Assembly (NCBI RefSeq): GCF_051414055.1
Contig: NZ_JBLKNX010000015.1
Location: 101,116 to 165,115, forward strand
Source: Halosimplex halobium
Lineage (GTDB): Archaea > Halobacteriota > Halobacteria > Halobacteriales > Haloarculaceae
Direction: 5' to 3'
Length of the DNA: 64,000 nucleotides
A model generated the notes under the pieces. It searched no databases. It was not told the DNA's origin and worked only from the letters and a program-made list of their open reading frames with translations. The translations under genes were made by a program, and so were the position numbers. Position 1 is the stretch's first letter. Every line of letters begins with the position of its first letter. Below are positions 16,801 to 26,200 of the stretch, one piece after another.

Positions 16801-18516
16801 TCACTGGTAGCGGCCGCGCCCCTCGATCGCCCGCAAGCGGTCGATGACGGTCTCGCCCCGCTCGCTGGTCGCCCGGTAGGCGTCCTCGGCGGCGGCCTGC
16901 AGCCGGTCGGCGTCGTCGGCGGTCCCCGCCAGGCTCTGGGCGAACACGTGCAGGTCCATCGCGTGGTCCTCCTCGTGGCCGGTGTGGTACCCCAGCCCGA
17001 AGTCGACGAGGAACACGCGGTCGTCCGGGGCGTCGCCGGCCGCGCAGCCGTCGTCGGCCGACCCGACGCGGACGTTCCGGGTCGTCGGGTCGCCGTGGAC
17101 GAACCCGGCGTCGTGGATCGTCGCGAGGTGACGGCCCACCGCCCGCGCCCGCTCGGCAGTCAGCCCGGCGTCCAGATCGCGGTCGCCGACTCGCTGGAAG
17201 ACGATCGTCGACTCGCCGGTGTCCACGTCGAGCACGAGCGGCGTGGGGACGCCACAGCGCCGAGCCTCGCTGGTCAGCCGCGCCTCGATGCGCGTCCGCT
17301 CGCGGCGCAGCCGCTCGTCGAGCGCCGGGTGGCGATAGGAGCGGGGCACCCGCCGCTTGACGACGCGGTCGCCCTCGATCGAGACGGTCGCCTCCGCGCC
17401 CTGCTGTTCGGCCGCCGCGCCCGCGTCGACCCGCGTCGACGCCGCGGGCGCCGGTTCGGGCTCGCCGGTCCGCCAGGTCACGGGCACCTCGTCGGGGCGG
17501 AAGTCCGAGTCGATGCTCGATTCCTCGACGGCGAGCGTGTCGCCCGCGGCGGCCATCTTCGCACCCAGCACCGCGATCATCCCCGCGTTGTCCCGCAGGA
17601 ACCGGTCCTCCGGGACGTGCAGTTCGGCGCCGCGCTGCTCGCACATCGCCCGGAGCATCCTCTGGAGGCGCTCGTTCTGCCCGACGCCGCCCCCGAGGAC
17701 GAGCTCGTCGCGGCCGGTCAGCGACAGCGCCCGCTCGCTGACCTCCGTCAGCATCGCGAAGACGGTCTCCTCCAGGCCGCGGCACACGTCCTCGACCGGG
17801 GTCCCGTCGTCGTACTCGTCTTTCGCCGCGCTCATGATCCCCGAGAACGAGAAGTCCATGCCCTTGACGACGTAGGGCAGGTCGACGTACTCGCCCTCCT
17901 TCGCGTGGCTCTCGACCTTCGGGCCGCCGGGGTGGGACCAGCCGACGTGGCGGGTGAACTTGTCCAGGGCGTTGCCGACGCCGGTGTCCATCGTCTCGCC
18001 GAGCACGCGGTAGCGGCCGTTGCGGTAGGCGAGGACGTGCGCGTTCGCACCGCTGGCGTTCAGGCAGACCGGTGCCTCGAAGCCCGAGTAGTGGCGGCCG
18101 ATCTCGAGGTGGGCGACCATGTGGTTCACTCCCACGAGCGGCACGTCGAACCGCTGGGCGACGGCGCGGGCCGCCGTCCCGACGATCCGCAGGCAGGGCC
18201 CCAGGCCGGGACCGCGGGAGAAGGCGACGGCGTCGATGGGGGGTTCGTCGGGGCCGCGGCCCTCCTCGGTCGCCGCCTGCTCGCGGGCCTCGGTGAGCGC
18301 CGTCTCGACGACGCTCGGGACGGCCTCGCTCATGTGCTCGGCGGCTTCCCGGGGGTGGATGCCGCCGCTGTCGGGCTGGTAGGGGTCGCTCTCGATGAAT
18401 ACGTCGTCGGCGTCGACCTCGTAGACGGCGGCGCTGGCCGCCCAGGCGGTCCCCTCGATACCGAGGACTCGCCGTACGTCGCCGGATGCGTCCGCTGCGG
18501 ATGTGGGCGGGGCCAT
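16801..18516 (-). CDS. bifunctional tRNA threonylcarbamoyladenosine synthase / kinase (Kae1-Bud32 fusion)
   Basis: The 571-residue fusion joins a Kae1 domain (about 1-330) to a Bud32 kinase domain (about 375-571). The Kae1 metal-binding HMVAHLE (H132 and H136) is intact, as are GVGNALDKF and LGGGVGQNERLQ. The kinase has FVHGDPTTRNVRV and VFLVDFGLG. It is a core subunit of the KEOPS complex, which makes N6-threonylcarbamoyladenosine at position 37 of ANN-decoding tRNAs. Fusion of the two subunits is standard in haloarchaea. It is followed downstream by a universal stress gene on the same strand. Confidence 0.95.
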   Translation of the reverse strand: MAPPTSAADASGDVRRVLGIEGTAWAASAAVYEVDADDVFIESDPYQPDSGGIHPREAAEHMSEAVPSVVETALTEAREQAATEEGRGPDEPPIDAVAFSRGPGLGPCLRIVGTAARAVAQRFDVPLVGVNHMVAHLEIGRHYSGFEAPVCLNASGANAHVLAYRNGRYRVLGETMDTGVGNALDKFTRHVGWSHPGGPKVESHAKEGEYVDLPYVVKGMDFSFSGIMSAAKDEYDDGTPVEDVCRGLEETVFAMLTEVSERALSLTGRDELVLGGGVGQNERLQRMLRAMCEQRGAELHVPEDRFLRDNAGMIAVLGAKMAAAGDTLAVEESSIDSDFRPDEVPVTWRTGEPEPAPAASTRVDAGAAAEQQGAEATVSIEGDRVVKRRVPRSYRHPALDERLRRERTRIEARLTSEARRCGVPTPLVLDVDTGESTIVFQRVGDRDLDAGLTAERARAVGRHLATIHDAGFVHGDPTTRNVRVGSADDGCAAGDAPDDRVFLVDFGLGYHTGHEEDHAMDLHVFAQSLAGTADDADRLQAAAEDAYRATSERGETVIDRLRAIEGRGRYQ

Positions 18517-18591
18517 TCGCTTGCTACGCCGTCGGCCGCCCAGCGAAAAGACGACTTCGGTCCGCGGCGGCCTCGCCGGTCGCCGTTTCGG

Positions 18592-18921
18592 TCAGTTGAT
18601 GTTCACTTCCGCGGCGCCCATCCGGTCGTCGAGCAGTTCGAGAGATTCGTCGTCGATGTCGTCCGGTTGGTCCGCTTCGGCCGCGTCCATCAGGGCCTCG
18701 ACCACGTCTCGGATCTCGTCGAGTTCCTCGGCGAGCTGTGTCGCGGCGAGTGAGGCGAACATCCCGTCGCCCATCGCCCCGCCCAGGATGGTGTCACACT
18801 CCGGACACACCAGCATCGTCTCCTCCGCCATGGCGGTTTCCAGCGCGTTCAGTTCCTCGCCAGAGACCTCCTCCCTGCAGTGCGGGCACTTCGCGGAATC
18901 GACCAGGTTCACCTCTGTCAT
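18592..18921 (-). CDS. zinc-ribbon protein of unknown function
   Basis: The 109-residue protein has two CxxC pairs, CPHCREEV (about residues 12-15) and CPECDTIL (about residues 39-42), forming a probable zinc ribbon. The rest is acidic and largely helical (EELDEIRDVVEALMDAAEAD). It may bind a nucleic acid or a protein partner. A TATA-like TTTAACA about 25 bases upstream supports the ATG at 18921. Confidence 0.7.
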   Translation of the reverse strand: MTEVNLVDSAKCPHCREEVSGEELNALETAMAEETMLVCPECDTILGGAMGDGMFASLAATQLAEELDEIRDVVEALMDAAEADQPDDIDDESLELLDDRMGAAEVNIN

Positions 18922-18945
18922 GTCTTCGAATGTATGAGAATCGGT

Positions 18946-18953
18946 TGTTAAAT
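18946..18953 (-). promoter_or_regulatory. TATA-like element of the zinc-ribbon gene
   Basis: Minus-strand ATTTAACA lies 25-32 bases before the ATG at 18921, consistent with a leaderless transcript. Confidence 0.5.
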
Positions 18954-19108
18954 CCACCGCTCGTCGCGCCCGGCGCCCCCGCGGGGGTTCGCCACACAGC
19001 GAAACCGGGTCGGGGACGGACCGACGCGACCACACCGTCACCGGGGCGAACGTCCGGACCGCCGAACCACCGGCTACGAGACGGCGAAAACGGCGGAAAA
19101 GGCGGGCC

Positions 19109-19243
19109 TTACTCCCACTCGGTGTAGCCGCACTTGCCGCAGTGCTGGCGGTCGCCGTGGTCGGCGAGGAAGGTGTCGCCACAGCGGGGGCACTGCTCGC
19201 GGTCGGTGCTGCCGTCCTCGTCGTAGAACTCGTGGCGGGGCAT
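19109..19243 (-). CDS. rps27ae: 30S ribosomal protein S27ae
   Basis: A 44-residue protein, MPRHEFYDEDG, followed by four cysteines (CPRCG and CGKCG) that form the zinc ribbon of S27ae, and ending TEWE. Its ATG at 19243 directly abuts the stop of S24e (TAG at 19246-19244), so the two are co-transcribed. It is a structural component of the small subunit. Confidence 0.95.
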   Translation of the reverse strand: MPRHEFYDEDGSTDREQCPRCGDTFLADHGDRQHCGKCGYTEWE

Positions 19244-19558
19244 CTACGCTTCCTCCGCCTGCTCGCCCTCGCCGTCCTCGGCGACGATCTTGTTGCGTTC
19301 GAGCATGTGGTCCTGCTCGACGTCGCGGGCGTACTCCGCGTCGTCGTAGACCTTCGCGTAGCCGACGGTCTTGCGCATGCCGAACTTGGTGTCCAGCTCG
19401 TGGACGACGACCTCCTCGGCGTCCTTGTTGAGCTTGGCCGCGAGCGAGTCCCGGACCGAGAGCCGCGAGGGCGTCGCCTCCTCGTGGGTCACCTCGAAGC
19501 GCACGTCCGTCCGATGCAACATCGGGTTCTCGTCTTCCTCGATGATGTCGATGTCCAT
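19244..19558 (-). CDS. rps24e: 30S ribosomal protein S24e
   Basis: The 104-residue protein contains the S24e signature (NPMLHRTDVRFEVTHEEATP, and KFGMRKTVGYAKVYDD) and ends in a short acidic tail. It is the first gene of a two-gene operon with S27ae. A TATA-like CTTTTA about 33-38 bases upstream of the ATG suggests a very short leader. Confidence 0.95.
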   Translation of the reverse strand: MDIDIIEEDENPMLHRTDVRFEVTHEEATPSRLSVRDSLAAKLNKDAEEVVVHELDTKFGMRKTVGYAKVYDDAEYARDVEQDHMLERNKIVAEDGEGEQAEEA

Positions 19559-19590
19559 GGTTCGTTGCCCAATACTCCCCCCGAAGCGCG

Positions 19591-19596
19591 TAAAAG
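19591..19596 (-). promoter_or_regulatory. TATA-like element of the S24e-S27ae operon
   Basis: Minus-strand CTTTTA lies 33-38 bases upstream of the S24e start codon. Confidence 0.45.
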
Positions 19597-19686
19597 GATT
19601 TCGAACCCGCCAACAGGAGTCGACCGACCTGCCGGCGAGCGCGGCGCGACCGCCCGCCGCCGAACCGACACTCGCTTATCACGTCC

Positions 19687-20112
19687 GTGAGACGGTCCGT
19701 CGTGGCCGACCGACGGCGCTCACGACTGGCACTGGGGCTGCTGGCGGCGCTGGTCGCCGCGCTCGGCGCGTACGACACCCTCGTCCTCGGCGGGGTCACC
19801 GTCGCCGGCGGCTGGACGGCGGTCGCCGCCTACAGCACCGCTGCGGTCCTGCTGCTCGTCTCGTACGCCTCCTCACGGGCTCGGGCGTTCTGCCGCCGAG
19901 CCGTCCGGACGCGCCCGGTCCGGGCGGGGCTGGCGCTCGTCGGACTGGGGTCGCTCGCGCTCGCGGTGTGGCTGGTCGCCGACTTCGCTCGCGCGCCGCC
20001 GGGCGAGTCCGAGGCCGCCCTCGCGGTCGGGTTCTGGGTTCTGGTACTCGGCGGCTCCGGCGTGAGCGTCCTCCGGAGCGTCTCCCGCGGGCGCGAGCGT
20101 CCGCGTTCGTGA
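19687..20112 (+). CDS. four-helix membrane protein of unknown function
   Basis: This 141-residue protein has four predicted hydrophobic helices (about residues 14-30, 36-60, 78-95 and 108-124) separated by Arg-rich loops (RRRSR, RRAVRTRPVR), which would give it a positive-inside topology. No motif identifies function. The start could also be the GTG at 19702. It runs divergently from the S24e operon. Confidence 0.55.
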   Translation: MRRSVVADRRRSRLALGLLAALVAALGAYDTLVLGGVTVAGGWTAVAAYSTAAVLLLVSYASSRARAFCRRAVRTRPVRAGLALVGLGSLALAVWLVADFARAPPGESEAALAVGFWVLVLGGSGVSVLRSVSRGRERPRS

Positions 20113-20193
20113 ACGGGTCGCTCGACGAACGCGCGGATAGCCCGGCGAGAACGTGCCCGAGATCGGGACCGGGAGAGCGGGACCGGCGGGTTC

Positions 20194-21243
20194 CTACGTG
20201 CGCATCTCGCCGAGTTCGGCCAGCAGGTGCGAGACGTGGATGCGGTCGCTGGTCCCCTCGTGGAGGTCCACATCGATCTCGCCAGCGAGTTCGTGGACCC
20301 GCGCGAGGTCGGCGCCGGAGTACCGCGAGCGTGCGACCGCGAGCACGTCCTCCAGCACCTCCTCGCCGCTGTGGCCCTCGTCGACGAGCAGGTCGTCCAG
20401 CGTCGACCGGGCGTCGGTGAACTCGCCGGCCTCGGCGGCTGTGACCATCTCCTGGACGCGCTCGTCGGCGCCCAAAGAGCCCAGCACCTCGTAGGCGGTG
20501 TTCATGGTGATCTCGCCCTCCTGCTCGTAGGTGGTCTGGGCGGCCAGGATCGCCTCCCGGAGGTCGCCGTCGGCGTAGCCCGCCACGTACTCGATGCCCT
20601 CGTCGTCGTGGTCGGCGCTCTCCGCCTCGACGATGTCCTCCAGCACCGCCACCGTCTCGTCGTGGGTCGGCTTGCGGACGGCGACGGGGAAACACCGCGA
20701 GCGGATCGGCGGGATCAGCGCCGAGGGCTGGCGGGTCGCGATGACGAACTGCGTCGCCTCGTAGTACTGCTCCATCACCCGCCGGAGCGCCTGCTGGAAG
20801 TCCTCGCGGACGCCCTCGGCGTTGTCCAGCAGGACCGTCTTGTAGCTGCCCGAGACCGGCTGGTAGCTCGCCGACTCCTTGAGGACGTGGTTGATGAGGT
20901 CGGCCTTCGAGGACTCCCGGCGGCGCTTGCTGTCGATGAACCGCGAGAAGCGGTCGTCCTCGCTGACCTCCTTCTTGGTCATGTCGAAGAAGTCGGCGAC
21001 GTTGATCTCCACGAGGTCCGCCTCGGGGTTGTCGTGGAGTTCGTCGGCCAGCGCGCGCACTGCGGCGGTCTTGCCGGCCCCTTTCGGCCCGTGGACGAGC
21101 AGGTTCATCGGTTCGGAGACGACGCTCTCCAGGTGCTCGCGGACCTCCGCCTGGGGGAGGTCGGCCAGCGCCGGCGCGTGCGTCTCGGTCCACAGCGGCC
21201 CCTCGACCGCGGCCGCCCCGTCGTCGCCGTCGTCGTCGGCCAT
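20194..21243 (-). CDS. rfcC: replication factor C small-subunit-like AAA ATPase (RfcC type)
   Basis: The 349-residue AAA protein has Walker A HGPKGAGKT (residues 51-59), the sensor-1 region FVIATRQPSALIPP and the RFC signature IRSRC. The Walker B box reads LLDNAEG instead of LLDEAD, so the catalytic Glu is replaced. This pattern resembles the second small subunit (RfcC) of haloarchaeal clamp loaders, which load PCNA on primed DNA. The exact subunit assignment is an inference. The ATG at 21243 was chosen over an upstream in-frame start because the 47 bases before it recur 1.9 kb away as a non-coding duplication. Confidence 0.7.
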   Translation of the reverse strand: MADDDGDDGAAAVEGPLWTETHAPALADLPQAEVREHLESVVSEPMNLLVHGPKGAGKTAAVRALADELHDNPEADLVEINVADFFDMTKKEVSEDDRFSRFIDSKRRRESSKADLINHVLKESASYQPVSGSYKTVLLDNAEGVREDFQQALRRVMEQYYEATQFVIATRQPSALIPPIRSRCFPVAVRKPTHDETVAVLEDIVEAESADHDDEGIEYVAGYADGDLREAILAAQTTYEQEGEITMNTAYEVLGSLGADERVQEMVTAAEAGEFTDARSTLDDLLVDEGHSGEEVLEDVLAVARSRYSGADLARVHELAGEIDVDLHEGTSDRIHVSHLLAELGEMRT

Positions 21244-21290
21244 CGCCCGCCGGTAGGTCGCCCCGGCGTATGAATCCACCTCTCTCGGTC
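21244..21290. repeat. direct repeat A, just upstream of rfcC
   Basis: This 47-bp sequence, immediately before the rfcC ATG, matches 23167-23213 at 41 of 47 positions. A 22-bp stretch (21267-21288) is identical. The two copies bracket the lower-GC insertion. Confidence 0.85.
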
Positions 21291-21442
21291 CGGCACCGAA
21301 CGGCACTCACGATTGCGACCGCTACTTGGGGCCGAAACGACGGTGCTGCGTCGGCGGGCGTACTCACCTCTGACAGATACGGTACTGTTTTTTGAACGCC
21401 GACACGGCCAGGAACGCTACGCACCGCTGCTGTCCGCGAGGA

Positions 21443-21964
21443 TCAGACACCCCATCGCGAGATCGGGAGCAACGAGACCCACTCGAAATTCCGAAAATCG
21501 GTATCCCAAGTCGCGACGTATCGGATACCTTCTTCCATCATGACTTGATAGTCGATGAATTCACCGAAGTTTGGGTCTTTGTCCCGGAGATACTCGAAGT
21601 GGCCCGCAGCAGCATCGAACCGATCACGAGAGGTCTGTGCGATCTCGAAGATGTCGTTGGTTCGAACTTCACGAAGGCACTCGCCGGCGCCCGCCTCGGT
21701 GCCCTCTCTGTGCAACGAGATCACGACTTCCGTCAGGGTCTCGTTCGAGACGACCAGCTTTCGGAACGCGATCTCTTTGGCCTCGATCTGTCTGATCAGT
21801 TCGTCGACGTACTGCTTTTTCAGTTGGAGAACGCCATCTCCATCCGGGTCGATGTATCTCGCCTTCAGGAAGTCACGAGTGACGTAGAGAGACCTGTCGG
21901 GCGGGCTCCCGTAAGATTGTCTGTAGTGTTCCGCAGTCGGTTGCGGCAACGTCGACAGGTCCAT
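21443..21964 (-). CDS. PIN-domain nuclease-like protein (second gene of insertion)
   Basis: The 173-residue protein shows the ordered acidic residues of a PIN domain. D31 lies in YVTRDFLK, E79 in SNETLTEVV, D138 in FGEFIDYQ, and D154/D156 in ATWDTDF, the last being the typical T-x-D-x-DF element. PIN proteins are metal-dependent ribonucleases and frequent toxins. Its ATG overlaps the TGA of the upstream partner gene (TGATG at 21962-21966), so translation is coupled. The base composition is clearly lower in GC than the flanks. A toxin or defence effector is a plausible role but not proven. Confidence 0.75.
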   Translation of the reverse strand: MDLSTLPQPTAEHYRQSYGSPPDRSLYVTRDFLKARYIDPDGDGVLQLKKQYVDELIRQIEAKEIAFRKLVVSNETLTEVVISLHREGTEAGAGECLREVRTNDIFEIAQTSRDRFDAAAGHFEYLRDKDPNFGEFIDYQVMMEEGIRYVATWDTDFRNFEWVSLLPISRWGV

Positions 21965-22995
21965 CAGCCTTCAGCAGCCTGTTCACCGCTCAACTCGTCC
22001 ATATCGAGGGAGAGCACGTTCTCAAGACCGGACTCCTCGGGGTTGATCCGGGGGAGACGCTCGGTACGCGTCTCTAACCGAATGCCGAATTCGTCCGTCC
22101 GGCTACGCAACTTCTCGAGTTCGTCGAAGAACCTAGTTCTGGTTAGTTTGAGCTGTTTCACCCGGGAGCTCCTCGTATCATCCAACTGTTCCTGGGACGG
22201 TGCCTCGACCGTGTAGTACCCCATCCGAGCGGCGATCGGTTCCCAGATCGCGTGGTAGTAGAAGCGCCCCAGGTGACTGATCAGAATCTTGTGGTTGGAC
22301 CGCGACTCGTGGTCGGAATCGAGATCCGCACTGATCTCCGAGAGGATCTGCCCGGCAATCCGGTCGAACTCGGTGACGTAGGGGCCGAGACTCTGGAAAA
22401 GGATGTACCGCGTCATCGCGGTTTTCATCCTCATCGTAGCATCCGAGATGTCGTCCGCGACCGTAGCGGGATCCGAGTCGGGGAGGCTCTCGCGGGAGTG
22501 GTCCGGGTCGTAGTACTGCTGTAGATGCCGCAGACGGAGATAGATCTCCAGATTCGTCCGGTAAACCTCACTGAACGGGATGTCTTTCGCCCGATAGTAC
22601 GTTTCGAGCCACTCGAACGGGTCCTGTTCGAGGATTTCCGGGAGAGTCTCGCCGGTGGGGAACGAATTCGATAGTTCCTCGGTGTAGAACCGATACACCT
22701 CCTCCTCGGTGGGAAATGGTCCTTCGTCGTAGCCCGCATTCGTCACGATCGCGACATCGTCTCCGGTCTCCGAGAGCCGCGGGAGCATATCCCCGTCCAG
22801 ATACCACTGGATCGTAACTCGGTCTTCGAGTCCGAAATGGCGGACCCCGGCCAGAACGAGTTTCTGTGTCCGAATCGGATCCAATTCGGTACTCGACGAG
22901 TCGTCGGTGTCGTCCGCTGCACGCGTGAGGGTACGGCGAAAAAGCTTCAGGACCCCAAGCTCGATATCCATATTGCCGTCTGTGGGGTCGCTCAT
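21964..22995 (-). CDS. unrecognised helical protein partnered with PIN nuclease
   Basis: This 343-residue acidic protein has no domain I can name. It is rich in predicted helices. Its N-terminal third reads IRTQKLVLAGVRHFGLEDRV and TIQWYLDGDMLPRL, and the middle has a Tyr/Arg-rich helical run (FSEVYRTNLEIYLRLRHLQQ). No signal peptide or membrane segment is seen. It is the first gene of a two-gene operon with the PIN protein. By size and position it could be an antitoxin, a regulator or a targeting subunit. The start at ATG 22995 is preferred; a GTG at 23019 and an ATG at 22971 are alternatives. A TATA-like CTGTATCAG at about 23037-23045 fits. Confidence 0.65.
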   Translation of the reverse strand: MSDPTDGNMDIELGVLKLFRRTLTRAADDTDDSSSTELDPIRTQKLVLAGVRHFGLEDRVTIQWYLDGDMLPRLSETGDDVAIVTNAGYDEGPFPTEEEVYRFYTEELSNSFPTGETLPEILEQDPFEWLETYYRAKDIPFSEVYRTNLEIYLRLRHLQQYYDPDHSRESLPDSDPATVADDISDATMRMKTAMTRYILFQSLGPYVTEFDRIAGQILSEISADLDSDHESRSNHKILISHLGRFYYHAIWEPIAARMGYYTVEAPSQEQLDDTRSSRVKQLKLTRTRFFDELEKLRSRTDEFGIRLETRTERLPRINPEESGLENVLSLDMDELSGEQAAEG

Positions 22996-23166
22996 GGCCG
23001 GAGATACGCGTGGCAACACACAAAAATTCCCCGACTGATACAGCGTGTGAGGCAGGTCAAACGTACCAGCACTTGGGCCATCCGGAATCCGGGCGAACGC
23101 CTCGAGTCGGGCGACGGGAACGAACTATTAGTCGGTTCGAAACCGTCCATCACCCGCTGTAGTCGG

Positions 23167-23213
23167 CGCCTGCCAGTAGGTCGCTCGGACGTATGAATCC
23201 ACCTCTCTCGGCC
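23167..23213. repeat. direct repeat B, distal border of insertion
   Basis: This is a second copy of the 47 bp found immediately upstream of rfcC (41/47 identical, offset 1,923 bases). At the position matching the rfcC ATG the sequence reads CCG, so this copy cannot start the gene. Confidence 0.85.
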
Positions 23214-23252
23214 GGCCACGGGGATCGGCCCCGGACGGTCGCGGTATCGGAA

Positions 23253-26200
23253 CTACCGCCCGGAGTGGGGGTCGAACAGTTCGTCGAACACCTTCCGCTG
23301 GGCCGCGCGGAGGTGCTGGTGGTATGTCGGCCGGGAGATGTCCATCGACTCGGCGAGGTCGTCGCCGTCCACGTCGCGGGGCCACTCGAAGAAGCCGCCG
23401 AGGTAGGCCGTGCGGATGGCCGTCTCCTGGCGGTCGGTGAACCGGTCCGTGACGGCCTCGCGGAACTCCTGGCGGGTCCTGACGGGCCGCTCGTGTTCGT
23501 GGTAGCCCACCAGGTCGGTGCCGTGGTAGCGGTCCGAGACGAGTTCGAACAGCTCCCGCGCCTCCGCCTCGTAGGGGAGTTCGATGGTGTAGCGGACGAT
23601 GCCGTCCTCGGCGACGACCGACCGGGTGACCGCGCCGTGGTCGGCCAGCAACTCGACCAGCGAGTCGTCGACGACCGCCTCGAACAGCACCTCGCCGTCG
23701 TGGTCGGCGATGACGCTCGACGCCGCGACCCCGTCGTCGCCGGCGAGCACTGACTCGATCTCGTCGGCGTCGGCACCGCTGGCGGCGACGTACAGCCGGA
23801 GGCTCCCGTCCGACTCGTGGACCGACCCCGTCAGCTCGTAGGTCGCGTCCGTCCCCGCGGAGAGGCGGTTGAACAGCAGGTCGTCGTCCCGGACGGTGAA
23901 CTCCAGCTCGACGACCCGGTCCGTCGAGAGGATGCGGCCGCTCTCGATGGCGTTGACGGCGTTGGCGACGGCCCGCCCGAGCGCGTCGAGGACGACCTGT
24001 TCGCGGTCGGCGAAGGCGTCGGGCGCCGAGGCGTAGACGCAGAGGACGCCGTAGCTGGCGTCCTTGTAGGTGAGCGGGACGGCGATCATCGAGCCGAGGC
24101 CGGCCTCGCGCGCGGCGGCGTGGACGCTCCCCCCGGGGGCGTCGGCCAGGTCGTCGACGATGTGGATGGCCTCGTCGTCGAGCGCGAGCGCGGCGGGGTC
24201 GGCGGCGTCCCGGGCGGCCGACCGGTCCAGCGACAGGTCCGCGACGGCGTCGGCGAGTTCGGGCACGTCGCCGCCCCAGGCGGTGGCCTCGATGCGCTCG
24301 GCCGCGAGGTCCGGCCGGCCGATCCAGGCGAAGGCGTAGGGGTCGGTGGCGACCAGCTGCTCGACGACGCCGCGCTCGAGTTCCTCGCGCGTGCCCGCCT
24401 GAACGAGCACCTCGACGGTGTTCTCGATGAGGCCGTTGATCCGGTCGACGAGCGTGTCGACCCGCTCGCGTGCCTCGCGGACCTCCTGTTCGCGCTTGGC
24501 GCGGTTGGCCGCGGCGGCGGCGCTGGTCGCCAGCAACTGGGCGGCCTGGCGGTCCGTGTTCGAGAAGGCGTCGGCCGACTCGGCGCCGATGCTGATGGTG
24601 CCGTGGACGCCCATCGGGACGTGCAGCGCCGAGCGGACGATGTCGTGGGGGAGGCCGTCGTCGAGGGTCGCGGTGTCCTCCACGACGACCATCTCGCCGT
24701 CGACGAACGCCCGGCCGGGGCCGCCCTCGTCGACGTCGTAGGCCGGGGTCCGGACGCCGCGTTCGGCGACGGCGTCGGTCGTCCCGACGGGTTCGAGCCG
24801 GTCGGTCTCTCGGTCGAACAGGCGGACGGTGTTCAGCTCGAAGCCGAGCACGTCCGCCACCGCCTGGGCGGCCATCTCGGCGACCTCCTCGCGGTCCCGG
24901 GCCTGCATGAGCGACCGCGAGGAGGTCACCAGTTCCGAGAGCATCTCGCGGTGGGCCTTCTGCTCGGTCACGTCGCGGACGACGCCGACGACGCCCCTGA
25001 CGGAGTCCCCGTCGGTCAGCGCCGTCAGGCTGTCCTCGCAGGGAACCGGCGGGCCGCGCTTGCGCTGGACGGCCGACTCGACGGTCCGCTCGGTCGCCTC
25101 GCCGGCCAGCAGCGCCTCGACTGCCGCCGCGGTCGCGTCGTCGCCCCTGACGACCGAGACGTGCTCGCCGACGAGTTCGTCCGCGTCGTATCCGGATATA
25201 CGGCACATCGCGGGGTTGACGAACGTGAACCGCCCCTCCTCGTCGAGCTCGTAGACGCCGTCGTCGACCGAGCGGACGATGGTCTCGTAGCGGCCCAGCT
25301 CCCGCTCGCGCTCGCGGCGCTCGATCTCGTAGCTGACCCACTCGACGAGCAGCTCGATGAACGTCTCCTCGGCGTCGGTAAAGGGCGCCTCGCGGGCGTC
25401 GGCAGCGCCGAAACAGAGCGTCCCGTAGACGTCGCCGTCGACCAGCAGCTTCCCCCCGAGGTAACACTCCATCCCGTGGCGCTCGTAGGCGGGGTCACCG
25501 TCCCACCCCTCGGCGCCGGCGTGTTCGAGCGCGAGCAGTCCGTCGGTCTCGACGGTTCGCCGGCAGTAGCTCTCCGCGACGGGCTGGCGGGTGCCGGGCT
25601 CGACCGCGTCCCCGTGGGAGGCCACGACGGTCTGGGTGTCGCCGTCGATCCGGGTCAGGTACCCCAGCGGCAGGTCGAGCCGGTCGCAGCCGACCGCCAG
25701 CGCCCGCTCCAGCTTCTCGTCGACGGACAGGTCCCGCGAGGAGGCCAGCCGCTGGAGGTCCCGCAGCGCCTGCTCGTTGCGTTCGAGCTCCGCCTCGGTC
25801 CGCTTGCGGTCGGTCACGTCCCGGACGTACACCGACAGCCCGTCGGCGGCGGGGTAGACCGACACCGCCAGCCAGCTGTCCTCCGGGTCGTAGCGGGTCT
25901 CGAACGTGCGGACCTCCTGGCTCGCCAGCGCCTCGCGGTACTCCCGCTCGAAGACGGTCCCCTCCAGGTCGGGGAACGCCTCCCAGACGACCTCGCCGCG
26001 GACCGCGTCGGCGGGTTCGCCCAGCGCCTCGGCGGCCGGCTCGTTGAGGTAGGTGATCCGCCAGTCGTCGTCCAGTCCCAGCACCGCGGCGTCGACGCGT
26101 TCGAGGACCCGCTCGGCGCTCGCCGCCGGCGGCGTCGCCGCCTCGATCCCCCCGCGCTCGCCGCCCCCGTCGGTCGCCGCCCGGTCCGCGGACGCGCCGT

